Assembly (NCBI GenBank): GCA_025359445.1
Contig: JANYGB010000034.1
Coordinates: 1 to 64,000, forward strand
Length of the DNA: 64,000 nucleotides
Direction: 5' to 3'
Source of the DNA: Sphingomonadaceae bacterium
GTDB taxonomy: Bacteria; Pseudomonadota; Alphaproteobacteria; Sphingomonadales; Sphingomonadaceae
Translations under genes and position numbers: made by a program
Part shown: positions 1 through 9,509 of the stretch, piece after piece
How the letters are laid out: the number at the start of each line of letters is the position of its first letter
How positions within the stretch are numbered: position 1 is the first letter of the stretch
Notes under the pieces: model-generated
Databases searched by the model: none
Told to the model about the DNA's origin: nothing
What the model saw: only the letters and a program-made list of their open reading frames with translations

Positions 1-111
1 AGGGCCGATGTGTTCGATTATATCGAGCGCTTCTACAACCCGACGCGCAGGCACTCGACCTTGGGGTATCTCAGCCCCATGGACTTCGAGAAGAAAGCTG
101 AGGTAGGCTAA
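1..111 (+). CDS. IS3-family transposase, C-terminal fragment (truncated by window edge)
   Basis: YIERFYNPTRRHSTLGYLSP motif; stop TAA at 109-111. Confidence 0.85.
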   Translation, partial: RADVFDYIERFYNPTRRHSTLGYLSPMDFEKKAEVG

Positions 112-141
112 CTTGGTGTCCGTGAAACCGGCAGCAGCTCA
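1..141 (+). mobile_element. 3' end of an IS3-family-like insertion sequence (left part outside window)
   Basis: Open frame 1-111 encodes ...DVFDYIERFYNPTRRHSTLGYLSPMDFEKKAEVG*, the typical C-terminus of IS3-group rve transposases; followed by terminal-repeat-like TGTCCGTGAAACCGGCAGCAGCTCA ending near 141. Confidence 0.85.
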
Positions 142-398
142 GAATCCTGTAAGCGGCACCACATTTTTTCAGCACAATCGCAAACTTTAAGTAATCGCAG
201 CGCCAGCTTTGCAGTGGGTGATGGTTAGGCAGTTGGCGTTGAATTTGCACGGTTTGATGCGGCAATTTGTTGCCGGCTCTGCGGCAATCGCGTGCCGGAT
301 TGCGCGCTTCTCCTAAGCGGCGGTTAACCTTTCCCGGTGACCGGCCATTGAGGTTAGCATGTCATTTAGCAACCCGACGAAATCGGGAGGCCGACGAA

Positions 399-830
399 AT
401 GAAGCTCATCAAACCAGTTATCGCGGTCGCTGCGCTGTGCGCCAGCGCACTTCCAGCAGGCGCCTTTGGTCCATCAGTCAATGTTGGCGGGGCGCAGTTT
501 ACGATCGGGCTCGTCGGCTACGTGCCGGTGATCTGCCGCGCCAATGTCGACGCCAGTGCGATTGCGCCAGTCGCCGGTACCACCTCGCTCGGCATGCTCA
601 AGGAATTCTGCAACAGCCCGACCGGCTATCGTGTGATAGCCGACTATTCGCCGCAGCTGGCGCAAGCCAAACTGATCGTCGATGGCGTGCCGGTTCCGCT
701 TCACATGGACGGTGGCTCGACCGTGGTCAGCCAATCGAACAGCGCGGCGATCGCGAGCCATTCGCTGGCGCTGGAATTGCCCAAGGACGGCCAGACCGGC
801 ACGATCAGCTTCCGGATCGAACCGCGTTAA
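399..830 (+). CDS. Secreted spore-coat-U/fimbrial-subunit-like protein (orphan, convergent with pilus locus)
   Basis: Signal peptide MKLIKPVIAVAALCASALPAGA; C...C spacing and GYRV.ADYSP / L.LELP patterns resembling SCPU-type subunits. Start moved in from the listed 267. Confidence 0.5.
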   Translation: MKLIKPVIAVAALCASALPAGAFGPSVNVGGAQFTIGLVGYVPVICRANVDASAIAPVAGTTSLGMLKEFCNSPTGYRVIADYSPQLAQAKLIVDGVPVPLHMDGGSTVVSQSNSAAIASHSLALELPKDGQTGTISFRIEPR

Positions 831-851
831 TTCTTCCACGATTACCAAATA

Positions 852-890
852 TGGAAAAGCCCGCATCCCTGGTGGATGCGGGCTTTTCCA
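852..890. terminator. Bidirectional terminator-like hairpin
   Basis: Perfect 17-bp stem TGGAAAAGCCCGCATCC (852-868) / GGATGCGGGCTTTTCCA (874-890), 5-nt loop, T/A runs, between convergent genes. Confidence 0.85.
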
Positions 891-918
891 TCTTCAAAGC
901 GTTCGGTGATCCTGTGAA

Positions 919-2004
919 TTACAACGTGGCGCAGGCAAACGACCCTGGATCGCTGTAGATCAGCGGAGTGACAGTCACCGTCAGGATATCGGCGTAAGTT
1001 GGTGATGGGTTCTTGCCCGATCCGCCTTCTTGCAAGGTGGCCTGGATCGGCAGCATATTGCCGGCTGTGGACAAGGTAGCTCGCACACAACTCCGCGAAA
1101 GTGCAGTCGCGTTGGGTAGCGGAGTAGAGGTATTGTCACGGTCAAAACCGAGGAAGTGCAAGCTGTACTTGATCTCGTCCTGCGCTGTAGCCGCGCCCGG
1201 CTTTTTAAGCTTGAAGGCGTTCTGCGAGGACAGTGTCACCGAGTAGGCGCCCGAGCTTTGCACAAAGACATGGTTGGACAAGTTGGTCTTCTGCGCCGTC
1301 GTGCCGAGCGAACCGGTTGTGATGTTGCCAATCTCGCCAAAGTCGAGCGCGGTTCCGGCGTAGTAGGTGCGCAGCGCGCTAAGTACGGTAACCGGGAAGA
1401 CCACGGCGTTGCTGAAACTGCCGGTCTGTTCGAGACCATTGCTTTGCCCGCCTTGGATATTGCAGGCAAAGAACGCGTCAAAGGCTAGGCTTTGGACTGC
1501 TTGCAGATCGAGGTTCGCCGGGAGCGAGACTTGAAAGGTAACCTGCGCGGTGTTCGACGCTGCATTGTTGCCGGTGAAGTTGATTTTGAGAAAGCGGTTG
1601 CTTCCGCTTGGCACCGCACTACTCGGCGCGTAGATCGGTGGCGGAGCGTTGTAATTGTAGAAAATGTTGAGCCCGATCCCGGTGATCGCGGCACTGCCTG
1701 CAACCGCAGTCGGCACAAGCGACGTACCATCGGCCGCAGCTCCCGTTCCGGGATTCGCACGCAGGAAGAAATTCACGATACGCGTGTCACCGCCGCCCGA
1801 GTTATTTACACGGGTCAGGTTTAGTGTGATCGTTGTGGTGGCAAGCCCGCTCGGATTGAACGGATCGTAAACCGCCGGCGCGGCGGTTGCGCTGCCGGTC
1901 ACACCGCAAGTCGATGTTTGGGCCTGGGCCGCAGTGGCAAAGCTGGCTACCACAGCACCAAGCAACAAGGCCAAGTTGCGGAATGTTTTTGTGAAACTGG
2001 ACAT
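919..2004 (-). CDS. Chaperone-usher pilus tip protein/adhesin-like (CsuE-like position, two-domain)
   Basis: Signal peptide (..LLLGAVVASFATAAQAQ), Cys-containing N-terminal domain plus C-terminal SCPU-like domain; downstream of and overlapping usher. ATG at 2004 or TTG at 2010. Confidence 0.65.
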   Translation of the reverse strand: MSSFTKTFRNLALLLGAVVASFATAAQAQTSTCGVTGSATAAPAVYDPFNPSGLATTTITLNLTRVNNSGGGDTRIVNFFLRANPGTGAAADGTSLVPTAVAGSAAITGIGLNIFYNYNAPPPIYAPSSAVPSGSNRFLKINFTGNNAASNTAQVTFQVSLPANLDLQAVQSLAFDAFFACNIQGGQSNGLEQTGSFSNAVVFPVTVLSALRTYYAGTALDFGEIGNITTGSLGTTAQKTNLSNHVFVQSSGAYSVTLSSQNAFKLKKPGAATAQDEIKYSLHFLGFDRDNTSTPLPNATALSRSCVRATLSTAGNMLPIQATLQEGGSGKNPSPTYADILTVTVTPLIYSDPGSFACATL

Positions 2005-2006
2005 CT

Positions 2007-4499
2007 TCAACGTTCCTTCACCGGGGTGATGTCGCCCAGGCGTACTACGCCGTCGGCATCAGCCGGAATTGTAATAACATAAACCGAATTCTTGGTGTCG
2101 AGCATTTCCAGCCGCCACTGTCCCGGAGCGAGACCGGTTGCGCCAAAGCGGCCCTGCCGGTTGGTGAACAATGTCACCGCCGGCCGTTCGGGATGCGCGA
2201 GTTCGGTCGCCTTGCCCGAGACCAGTGAAACCGGCTGGCCATCCACGTCGAGCATCGTGCCCAGCGCAGTCAGGTGATAGTCCGAGCCGACTTCCAGCAC
2301 GTAGCCGCTGCGGTATGGCGGGAACAGCTTGAACGATCCCTGGCCCACATCGACCCCCGGCTTGGCGCCATCGACGTCGACCGTGATCACGCGTTCGGAA
2401 TAAGACGACAGGCTGGGCATGGTTGCCACTCCAAGCGCGCCGGTGCTGGCCGTGTAGCCATAGCTCGACGGATCGACGATGACGCTGTCGACCTTGAGAC
2501 TGGGGTGGGGTTTGACCACCGCAAAGCTGTCATAGATCGGGCGGCCAATCGAAGTGACGCCATCGGCCACGGCAAACGAGGTGCCAAAGCGGAAGCTGGT
2601 GCGCTGGCCGGTGCTCTGACCGAACCCGTCGGTAAAGCTGCCGAAGTGGCTCAGCCCCAATTCGGCGCGGTTGCCAAAGTAGCTGGCATTGAGCGAGACG
2701 TTGGAGCCGAAGTCCGAGCGTTCGACATCGGCAGTGACGTTATAGCTACCCACGCCGCTGCCATGCAGCGTCTGGTACGAAACGCGGGTGCGGTTGTCGC
2801 GGGTGTCGTATTCGCCGCGCAGGCTGGAATTGCGGCCGAGGCGAACGGTCAGCGTTACGAATCCGCTGAACTCGTGGCCGTTGGCGTCTTCGGTATAGCG
2901 CGCTTCAGCAGTCAGGCTCGCGGTCGGAGAAATCCGGTATCCGCCCGCCAGGCTGTAGTTGTGGACATCCCGGTTCGTGCTGCGGCCCTTCGAGAAGCGC
3001 GCATTGGCACCCATGTAGAAGTTTGAATTGAACGCATGGGTATAGCCGCCACCCAGTTCGTATTCGTACTGGTTATCGGCGAGCAGGAAGGTGATCGGCG
3101 CGAACCGCCGGCTGCGGTGTTCAGCGAACAGGTTGAAGCTGTCCGATGTTCCGTCGGAATGCTGGAGCAGCCGCTGGAAGGTCGCCTGCAAGGCAAAGCC
3201 ATCGCCGTATCCGACCGTGTGGCTGAACGCCGCCTGGGTGCCGATCGTACCGAATTGGGTACCGAACACGGCTTCAAGACCAGCCATCTGGATTTGGTCG
3301 TCGGCCTGGAAATTGGCTCCCAGGGTAACCTGATCGCTAATTCCGCGGCGGTAGAAGCCGGTCGCCGCCCACTGGTCCGAATAGACCGGGCCGTGCAGCC
3401 CGAGCGGTGCCTTGACCCCGGCGTAGAAGCCAAATTCGCTGAGCCCTTTGCCCAGCTGGGTCTGATCGAGGAAAAGGTTGAAACGCAACACTTCGCTGCG
3501 CCCGGTATCGTCGAGCACGTTGAGGCGGATGTCGTTGCCGCCTTGCGCAAACGGGAAGTCGCGCAGGTTGTAGTTGCCTGGGCCAAGCTGAAGGCGGCGG
3601 ACCTGCTGACCGTTGACCAGCACTTCGACTACCGAATTGCGGCTGAGCGTAAAGGTGCGGTCACCGCGCGGGCGGATGATCTGCTGCGGATTGAGAACCG
3701 AATAGGACCGGAAGATCGAGATCCCCGCGATGTCCGGGGCCGACTGGAAGCCGCGGCCCTGGGTATCAAGATCGCCCAGCGTAAAGCGGATCAGCTTTGA
3801 AGTATCGTCATAAACATAGCGGCTGCCGAGCCGCTGGAAATCGACCCCGTCATTGCCCGGTGACCAGATCGCGTCGGTTTCAAACACCGGACCCTTGAGC
3901 CGGATTGCCGCGTTAAGCAGGAATACCGGCGCAGCGAACCCGCTTTGCGGGCCGTCTTCGTAAAGATCGACCGAGCCGCGCACGTTGAGGTAGGCGCTGA
4001 CATCGGCCGGGCGGACAAACGTGCCGACCGATTGCGCGTCGAGCGCCGAGACCGAATAGCTGCGTGAGGCGCGCTTTTCGACCGGGATTTCAAAGCGCAG
4101 TTCAAGCGTGCGGGGATCGTAATTGACGATGATCCCGACGCTGGACAAGTCTTGCGGACCGATTGTGCCCTTGCCCGCCAGATTGGCGCGTAACGCGGTC
4201 ATCACATCAGGCGCGAGGATTGGCTCGAGCACTTGCAGCGTCCGGTCGGTCGGAAAGCTGAGCGCATCGTCGGTGGTGATCGTCAGCGGAACATCGCCGA
4301 GGTAAGCTGCGCCGTCCTTGGCCGGCACGGTCAGCACGATAGTACGCCCGGTCGGGTTAAGTCGTTCGGCGCGCGCGGCGGGTGCCTGCGGGGCCTGGTC
4401 GTCGGCGCTTCCGCCAGCGGTCCCGGCCAAAGCCGGCGATGCCAGCGCTGCCAGACTGGCCCCGAGCATCAAGCTGAAATGTCTGCCCCCGTGTCCCAT
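2007..4499 (-). CDS. Fimbrial outer membrane usher protein (FimD/PapC/CsuD-like)
   Basis: 830 aa; usher signatures such as GFQSAPDIAGISIFRSYSVLNPQQIIRPRG, VVEVLVNGQQVRRLQLGPGNYNLRDFPFAQGGNDIRLNVLDDTGRSE. Confidence 0.92.
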   Translation of the reverse strand: MGHGGRHFSLMLGASLAALASPALAGTAGGSADDQAPQAPAARAERLNPTGRTIVLTVPAKDGAAYLGDVPLTITTDDALSFPTDRTLQVLEPILAPDVMTALRANLAGKGTIGPQDLSSVGIIVNYDPRTLELRFEIPVEKRASRSYSVSALDAQSVGTFVRPADVSAYLNVRGSVDLYEDGPQSGFAAPVFLLNAAIRLKGPVFETDAIWSPGNDGVDFQRLGSRYVYDDTSKLIRFTLGDLDTQGRGFQSAPDIAGISIFRSYSVLNPQQIIRPRGDRTFTLSRNSVVEVLVNGQQVRRLQLGPGNYNLRDFPFAQGGNDIRLNVLDDTGRSEVLRFNLFLDQTQLGKGLSEFGFYAGVKAPLGLHGPVYSDQWAATGFYRRGISDQVTLGANFQADDQIQMAGLEAVFGTQFGTIGTQAAFSHTVGYGDGFALQATFQRLLQHSDGTSDSFNLFAEHRSRRFAPITFLLADNQYEYELGGGYTHAFNSNFYMGANARFSKGRSTNRDVHNYSLAGGYRISPTASLTAEARYTEDANGHEFSGFVTLTVRLGRNSSLRGEYDTRDNRTRVSYQTLHGSGVGSYNVTADVERSDFGSNVSLNASYFGNRAELGLSHFGSFTDGFGQSTGQRTSFRFGTSFAVADGVTSIGRPIYDSFAVVKPHPSLKVDSVIVDPSSYGYTASTGALGVATMPSLSSYSERVITVDVDGAKPGVDVGQGSFKLFPPYRSGYVLEVGSDYHLTALGTMLDVDGQPVSLVSGKATELAHPERPAVTLFTNRQGRFGATGLAPGQWRLEMLDTKNSVYVITIPADADGVVRLGDITPVKER

Positions 4500-4501
4500 G
4501 G

Positions 4502-5251
4502 TCAGTTGTCGAGCGAGAAGCTCGCCTCCACCGTGCCGTCGGCGCTGGGTAGCTCAACCGGCACGGCCACACGCCGGGTCTGGCCGCCGCCAATCAGGCC
4601 AAAACCCATAGTCTGCTGGATTTCTGCGCCCGACAGGGACTTGCTGAACACTTGCGCGCCCGACTTGTCCTTTTCGACAATCCGCAAGTGGCCGTTGGAA
4701 AGGTAGCCGTGCGCCGGGCTTTGGTTGACCATGGTCACCGTGGCGTAAGTCTTGCCGCCGGTCCCGGGAGTCGCCTCGGCGCTTTGCACTTCGATCTTGG
4801 GTTTCACGCCGAGCGGGGCGACACTGATCAGCACCTGGAAGTTGTACAGGATCTGGATCGCCGACTGGCCTTCGGGCAGCTTGATCGGCAGCTGGGCGAC
4901 GGTGACGTAGTAGTGCTTGCTCTTGGCCAGCGCCGGATCGCCGACATACTGCACCCGGAAGGTCTGGGTCTGGCCCGGGGCAATAATCGTCTGCGGCGGG
5001 AACACCAGCAGATCGCCCGGATCCTTGCCGGTCTGCTTGACCCCTTCGGTTGTCAGATCAAGTTCCTGCACCGTCAGCTCGACCGGCAGCGGCGTGGCAA
5101 AGGTGTTTTCGACGGTGATCGTCTGCGACATTTGGCGGCCCGCGGTCTGCAGGTCGATTACCACCGGCTGCACGGTCATTGCCTGCGCCGCCTGGTACGG
5201 CGCGATGGCGGCGCAAAACATGGTTAACGCGTGCTTATAGTTGAGCTTCAC
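4502..5251 (-). CDS. Periplasmic pilus assembly chaperone (PapD/CsuC-like)
   Basis: Signal peptide then Ig-like chaperone pattern: VTVENTFATPLPVELTVQE..LLVFPPQTIIAPGQTQTFRVQYVG. Confidence 0.85.
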   Translation of the reverse strand: MKLNYKHALTMFCAAIAPYQAAQAMTVQPVVIDLQTAGRQMSQTITVENTFATPLPVELTVQELDLTTEGVKQTGKDPGDLLVFPPQTIIAPGQTQTFRVQYVGDPALAKSKHYYVTVAQLPIKLPEGQSAIQILYNFQVLISVAPLGVKPKIEVQSAEATPGTGGKTYATVTMVNQSPAHGYLSNGHLRIVEKDKSGAQVFSKSLSGAEIQQTMGFGLIGGGQTRRVAVPVELPSADGTVEASFSLDN

Positions 5252-5280
5252 AAGTATTCTCCTCCCGCCCCGGCGGGTAA

Positions 5281-5862
5281 TTAGTTGCTAGGCCGGATCT
5301 CGACCACGACGGCATCGGTGTAAGTCCCTGCCACCAGTGGATTGGTCCCCCGCGGTACCGCGATGTCGACAATAAGGTCACCCTTGGCCGGCTGATTGTA
5401 GGAAATCGCCGCACTGGCAGTCTGCGTGCCGAGCTGGACCGTCCGCTGCTGCCACTGCAAGCCAACATCGTAGGTCTGCATTTCACTGAAGCCGCCGCTG
5501 CCGCTGCGCGCGGCATTGGCTCCCAGCCGGACCAGCGCGCCATTGTAGCTGCGCACGGTGATCAGGTGCGAGGTATTGCAGACCACCGGAACCGCGAGTT
5601 CGATCGAGCTGGCGCGGGTTGCCGCAGTCGATTCGTCGACCAGATTGGGGAACACCACCACGCCGCCGGTTGGCCCGTTGTCCTGGTAAGTCGCGCCGAC
5701 CAGCTTGCTGGCCCGGGCTGAATTGGCAACGCAGCCCACCGGGGCATTGCCGAGCATTTCAAGCCGCTGTGTGGCGCGGTTGATATCCTGCGCCGCAGCG
5801 CCGGTCGTGCTCAGCGCGAACGCGAGCGAGGCTGCTAAGATCGGGATGACGGTCGCGCGCAT
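5281..5862 (-). CDS. Spore coat protein U-type pilus subunit
   Basis: Signal peptide, CVANSARAS...V.CNTSH.ITVRS...GTYTDAVVVEIRP C-terminal strand. Confidence 0.75.
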   Translation of the reverse strand: MRATVIPILAASLAFALSTTGAAAQDINRATQRLEMLGNAPVGCVANSARASKLVGATYQDNGPTGGVVVFPNLVDESTAATRASSIELAVPVVCNTSHLITVRSYNGALVRLGANAARSGSGGFSEMQTYDVGLQWQQRTVQLGTQTASAAISYNQPAKGDLIVDIAVPRGTNPLVAGTYTDAVVVEIRPSN

Positions 5863-6449
5863 CAGCGTGGCTCCAGGAAGATGCGCACGGTGTCGACATA
5901 AGTGCCAGCCACTAGCGGCGCGCGGTTTTCGACGTTCGAAGCGCCGTCTTGAATTTCAATCCGCAGGCGGAATTCACCGGCCACGGCATCGTTGACAGCG
6001 ACGATTTGCTGGTTCTGACTGCGCACCTTGGCGGTGGCATCGAACAAGGTATCGACCGGACCCCAGTTAATCCGCGCCGTATAAGGCACGGCATAGGCAA
6101 ACCCGGCCGGCCGGTCGCTGACCCGCCCGTCGATCGGCCACAGTCCGTTGTTCTGCGATTCGATCCGGACTTCGTGCGGGAAGTTGCACACGGCATCGAA
6201 AGCGATGGTCACGCTGGCGGAGCGGACCTGCAGCGTTGCCGGATCGGTGAACTGGATGATCCGCAGCGTATCGCCATCGAGGCCAGCGATATTGTTAAGG
6301 CTGCCGGGAGCGATCTTGCCCTCGGCCATGGCGCAAGTCTGCGGGACCGAGCCGGTCACCGGCAAGGTGCGCACTGCGCTGCTGGTTTGAGCGAATGCGG
6401 GAGTAGTCCCGGCGAGCGCGGCGAGAATAAAGAGGGAGATTGTCCGCAT
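5862..6449 (-). CDS. Spore coat protein U-type pilus subunit
   Basis: Signal peptide; CNFPHEVRIESQNNGL; C-terminal APLVAGTYVDTVRIFLEP. Confidence 0.75.
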   Translation of the reverse strand: MRTISLFILAALAGTTPAFAQTSSAVRTLPVTGSVPQTCAMAEGKIAPGSLNNIAGLDGDTLRIIQFTDPATLQVRSASVTIAFDAVCNFPHEVRIESQNNGLWPIDGRVSDRPAGFAYAVPYTARINWGPVDTLFDATAKVRSQNQQIVAVNDAVAGEFRLRIEIQDGASNVENRAPLVAGTYVDTVRIFLEPR

Positions 6450-6452
6450 GGC

Positions 6453-7007
6453 TCAGTTCACCGCTGCAATGGTTACGGTCACCAGACCGCGATAGTTGTT
6501 ATCGGCCACCAGCCGCAGCGAACTGCCGCCGCTGGTCGCAAAGCCCGAGATTGCCACGGTGATGTCGCCGGTAAAGGCGCTGGCCCGGGTCTGGGTGGCG
6601 GCGCTGTTGGCCGTAATGGCCGTGTTGTAGCTGGCCGGGGTGATGGTCCACCCGCTGGCAACCGCCACATAGTTGACCGAACGGGCGAACCCGGATGGCG
6701 GCGCGACGGTTGAATTCTGGGCAGCAAGCGGCGTGGCCGCCACGGTGATCGTGCTGCGGCCGGTGCAGAACGATCCGACCAGAACCTTGGCCGGCGCGGT
6801 CAGATCGGTGCGCAACTGGCCGGTGGCGGTATCGATCAGGACCCCCAGATCATAGCTGCCGGTGCCCGTCAGCGTGCCGCCAAAGCACATCGCCGGGGCC
6901 GTGCCGACGACGCCGACGTTCTTGGTGCTGGTGTTGCTCGTCTGCGCCAGCGCGGTGCCGGGCAAGGCCGCGATCAGGACCGGAGCGAGGAGGAAGAGTT
7001 TGCGCAT
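6453..7007 (-). CDS. Spore coat protein U-type pilus subunit
   Basis: Signal peptide MRKLFLLAPVLIAALPGTALAQ; C-terminal LRLVADNNYRGLVTVTIAAVN. Start chosen at MRKLF. Confidence 0.65.
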   Translation of the reverse strand: MRKLFLLAPVLIAALPGTALAQTSNTSTKNVGVVGTAPAMCFGGTLTGTGSYDLGVLIDTATGQLRTDLTAPAKVLVGSFCTGRSTITVAATPLAAQNSTVAPPSGFARSVNYVAVASGWTITPASYNTAITANSAATQTRASAFTGDITVAISGFATSGGSSLRLVADNNYRGLVTVTIAAVN

Positions 7008-7018
7008 CGCTGGTCGCC

Positions 7019-7591
7019 TCAATCCGCGAACGCTGCCGGACCCAAGGTCACGACGACGTTTCCGCTATAATTGCCTGCAACCAGGATCAGGTCGCCGGGG
7101 GTGGTGAAACTGGACAGGGTCACCGAAAGATCGGCGATCTTGGGCAGCGGCTGAGTAGCACCACTGCCGGTAGCACTGGGCGAGGTACCGTCGCGCAAGG
7201 CCGCCGAGGTTGCCGCAGTGGTGCCGGTAGCCCACCCGCTCGCCGTGGCAGTGTAATTTACTGCGCGGGTGAAGCCGGGCTGAGGCGAGGTCGTATCGCT
7301 CGAAGTGAGCGCGGTGGTCGTCACCCGCACAACCGAGCCGGCAAAGTTGCAGAAGCTGGCCGGCAGGGTGACCGTGCGCGGCGCGATCGTATCGATCTTG
7401 CCGGTGCGCGGCCCCGAGCCGGCCGAGATCTGGCCCAGGTTGACCAGCGCCGGATTGGGGTTGCCCAGAATGCAGACCGAGCGGACTTGCGCGTCGATTG
7501 CGACGGTGCCGGTGGCAGTGGTGCTCTGCGCCATTGCGGGCGCGGCGGTGAGCAAAAATGCCAGGGCGGAAAGGCCGACGGTCTGCTTCAT
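7019..7591 (-). CDS. Spore coat protein U-type pilus subunit
   Basis: Signal peptide MKQTVGLSALAFLLTAAPAMAQ; C-terminal LILVAGNYSGNVVVTLGP. Confidence 0.7.
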   Translation of the reverse strand: MKQTVGLSALAFLLTAAPAMAQSTTATGTVAIDAQVRSVCILGNPNPALVNLGQISAGSGPRTGKIDTIAPRTVTLPASFCNFAGSVVRVTTTALTSSDTTSPQPGFTRAVNYTATASGWATGTTAATSAALRDGTSPSATGSGATQPLPKIADLSVTLSSFTTPGDLILVAGNYSGNVVVTLGPAAFAD

Positions 7592-7619
7592 GGGATTACC
7601 TGTTTCCAATTGCCTGCGG

Positions 7620-8153
7620 TTACAACGGAGGGGGCGCAACTGTCGGGGTCAGCGTAACGACAACATTGCCGTTGTAACCGCCCGCCACCATTAACCCGTT
7701 ACTGGGCGATGATGCTGCCGAGAGCGTTACCAGGATGTTGCCGGTAAACAGTCCGACGGTGGACGGCGTCCCGGCACCAGCAACCAGGCTGGAGTCCGAT
7801 GCGCTGGCCGAGTTCGCCGCCGCAGTTGCGGTATAGTCCACGCGGTTATCGAAGCCGGTTGGGGCTGCGGTGCCGGTGGTCAGCTGGGTGGTCGTGACGG
7901 ACATCGTCGCAGCGGTGTTGTTGCACCAGCCGGTCAGGGTTGCCGTCTTGCCGTTGACCTTGCTGGTGTCGAGCTTGCCGTTGGTGGAGAGCGAAAGCTC
8001 ACCCAGCGACAGCGTTACGCTCGGCAACGTGAAGGTGCAGCGACCAGCCACCGAACCGTCAATATTGACGGTGCCGGTGACGGGCGCGCTCTGGGCAAAT
8101 GCCGGGCTGGCCGCAAGGACCGCCGGAATTGCCAGAAGCATCAGTTTGCGCAT
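7620..8153 (-). CDS. Spore coat protein U-type pilus subunit
   Basis: Signal peptide MRKLMLLAIPAVLAASPAFAQ; VTGTVNIDGSVAGRCTF...GLMVAGGYNGNVVVTLTP. Confidence 0.7.
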   Translation of the reverse strand: MRKLMLLAIPAVLAASPAFAQSAPVTGTVNIDGSVAGRCTFTLPSVTLSLGELSLSTNGKLDTSKVNGKTATLTGWCNNTAATMSVTTTQLTTGTAAPTGFDNRVDYTATAAANSASASDSSLVAGAGTPSTVGLFTGNILVTLSAASSPSNGLMVAGGYNGNVVVTLTPTVAPPPL

Positions 8154-8181
8154 CGGAATTCTCCTAGTGGAAGGATCAGGC

Positions 8182-8739
8182 TTAGTTAGGCGAAATCACG
8201 ACCACGATGTTGCCGGTATAGGCTCCCGCAACCAGGATGTCGGATGGGTTGGCGGTGCCGTAAGTGTTGGTGGTGATGTTGATGTTGCTCGCCGCATTGG
8301 CCAGTGAACCGCCACCGATGGTGGTTGCTGCGAGCGGGACTGCGGTGGTTGCATTGGTGAACGGACCGGCGTTAGCGGCGGTCGTATTCACCGCAACGCT
8401 GGCGGTGTAGTTGATCGTGTTGGAATAGCCGGTCGGAGCAGTGCCGCCGGTTACCAACGGATTTGCATCAACCGAGATTTTCGGCGTGCCGGTGTTGCAA
8501 ACCACGGTGGCCGAGCGCGTACCGAAGTCGGTCGTGAGACCGGTGCGCAGCGTGCCGTTGGCCTGTGCCAGTTCAAGGAAATCGACGGTCTGGGCAAAGG
8601 TGCTGCCGTTGCCGGGGGTAACGCTGCACTTAGCGGCAACGTTGCCGTTCAAAGTGATCGTGCCGGTGACGTTCTGCGCCATGGCGGGAGTGGCAAGTGC
8701 GGCACAAGCGGCAGCTGCGAGGAGTGCAATTTTCTTCAT
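8182..8739 (-). CDS. Spore coat protein U-type pilus subunit
   Basis: MKKIALLAAAACAALATPAMAQNVTGTITLNGNVAAKCSV...DILVAGAYTGNIVVVISPN; purine-rich RBS immediately upstream. Listed ORF is longer at the N-terminus. Confidence 0.75.
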   Translation of the reverse strand: MKKIALLAAAACAALATPAMAQNVTGTITLNGNVAAKCSVTPGNGSTFAQTVDFLELAQANGTLRTGLTTDFGTRSATVVCNTGTPKISVDANPLVTGGTAPTGYSNTINYTASVAVNTTAANAGPFTNATTAVPLAATTIGGGSLANAASNINITTNTYGTANPSDILVAGAYTGNIVVVISPN

Positions 8740-8828
8740 TTTCTTTCTTCCTTCATCAATGCCGGTCCCTCCCGGCGTTCCTTTTACTCTCCCGCAGCCG
8801 ACCCCAGCCCCGGGCATTCGATCTCCCG

Positions 8829-9509
8829 CTAAACGGCCGGTGAAACTGTCACGATCAACGTGTCGCTGTAATTTCCGGCGACCAGGATGTTCGAACCGCC
8901 ATAGACTGGCGCCGACATCGTGATCGTCGAACCGGCCAGCCCAAAGCTGCGCGGAACTTGCAGGCCGTTGGTGGTGCTTGCCGTGCCTTTGAACGTGCAC
9001 GGCGAGCTGCCCAGCGCCTGGTCGAGCTGTGCGACCGGGCAGGACCCGGTGACCGTTCCGGTGGCTGAACCGGTGTCGTACGGAATGTTGAGCGCCACAT
9101 CATACGGAGCGGCGTTGGTATAGCCGGTCGGTACGCTTGCAGCATTCTTCAGCGCACCATTCGCCGATGACACCGCGATCCGCCATGGGGCCGTGCATTC
9201 CGCCGTAAACGGCACTGTCGCAGTAAAGCCCGGCGTAATCGCGCCAGCGCTGACCGTGGCGTTGGGCGCACCGTTAGTGGCGAACCCGCAGGTGCCGCCG
9301 ACCGAGGCCTTCACGTTGATTGAGAGGATGGCCTGCGCAGGCCCGGGATAAACGTATGTGCCGGGGATGCTCGAGTCGCGATAATAAGCGGTAATCGCAT
9401 TTGCGGCGCTTTGTGCGCTGGCCGGGGCAGCATAGCCGCCGATTGCCAGCACCAGTGCTGCCAACGCCCCTCGCTTGCCTTTGCCTTGCCCGGTCAACAT
9501 CTCAAACAA
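8829..9509 (-). CDS. Spore coat protein U-type pilus subunit (promoter-proximal)
   Basis: Signal peptide ending APASAQ; CGFATNGAP...C; C-terminal NILVAGNYSDTLIVTVSPAV. Confidence 0.75.
   Translation of the reverse strand: MFEMLTGQGKGKRGALAALVLAIGGYAAPASAQSAANAITAYYRDSSIPGTYVYPGPAQAILSINVKASVGGTCGFATNGAPNATVSAGAITPGFTATVPFTAECTAPWRIAVSSANGALKNAASVPTGYTNAAPYDVALNIPYDTGSATGTVTGSCPVAQLDQALGSSPCTFKGTASTTNGLQVPRSFGLAGSTITMSAPVYGGSNILVAGNYSDTLIVTVSPAV

Noticed and set aside
2274-3026. Long plus-strand ORFs (also 3036-3800) opposite the usher gene
   Set aside because: Antisense shadow ORFs of a high-GC usher gene; no signal peptide, no family resemblance, and the minus-strand frame is clearly the gene.
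5281-9509. Tandem subunit genes as a direct-repeat array or CRISPR-like structure
   Set aside because: Similarity is at protein level between full-length genes; no short regularly spaced repeats.
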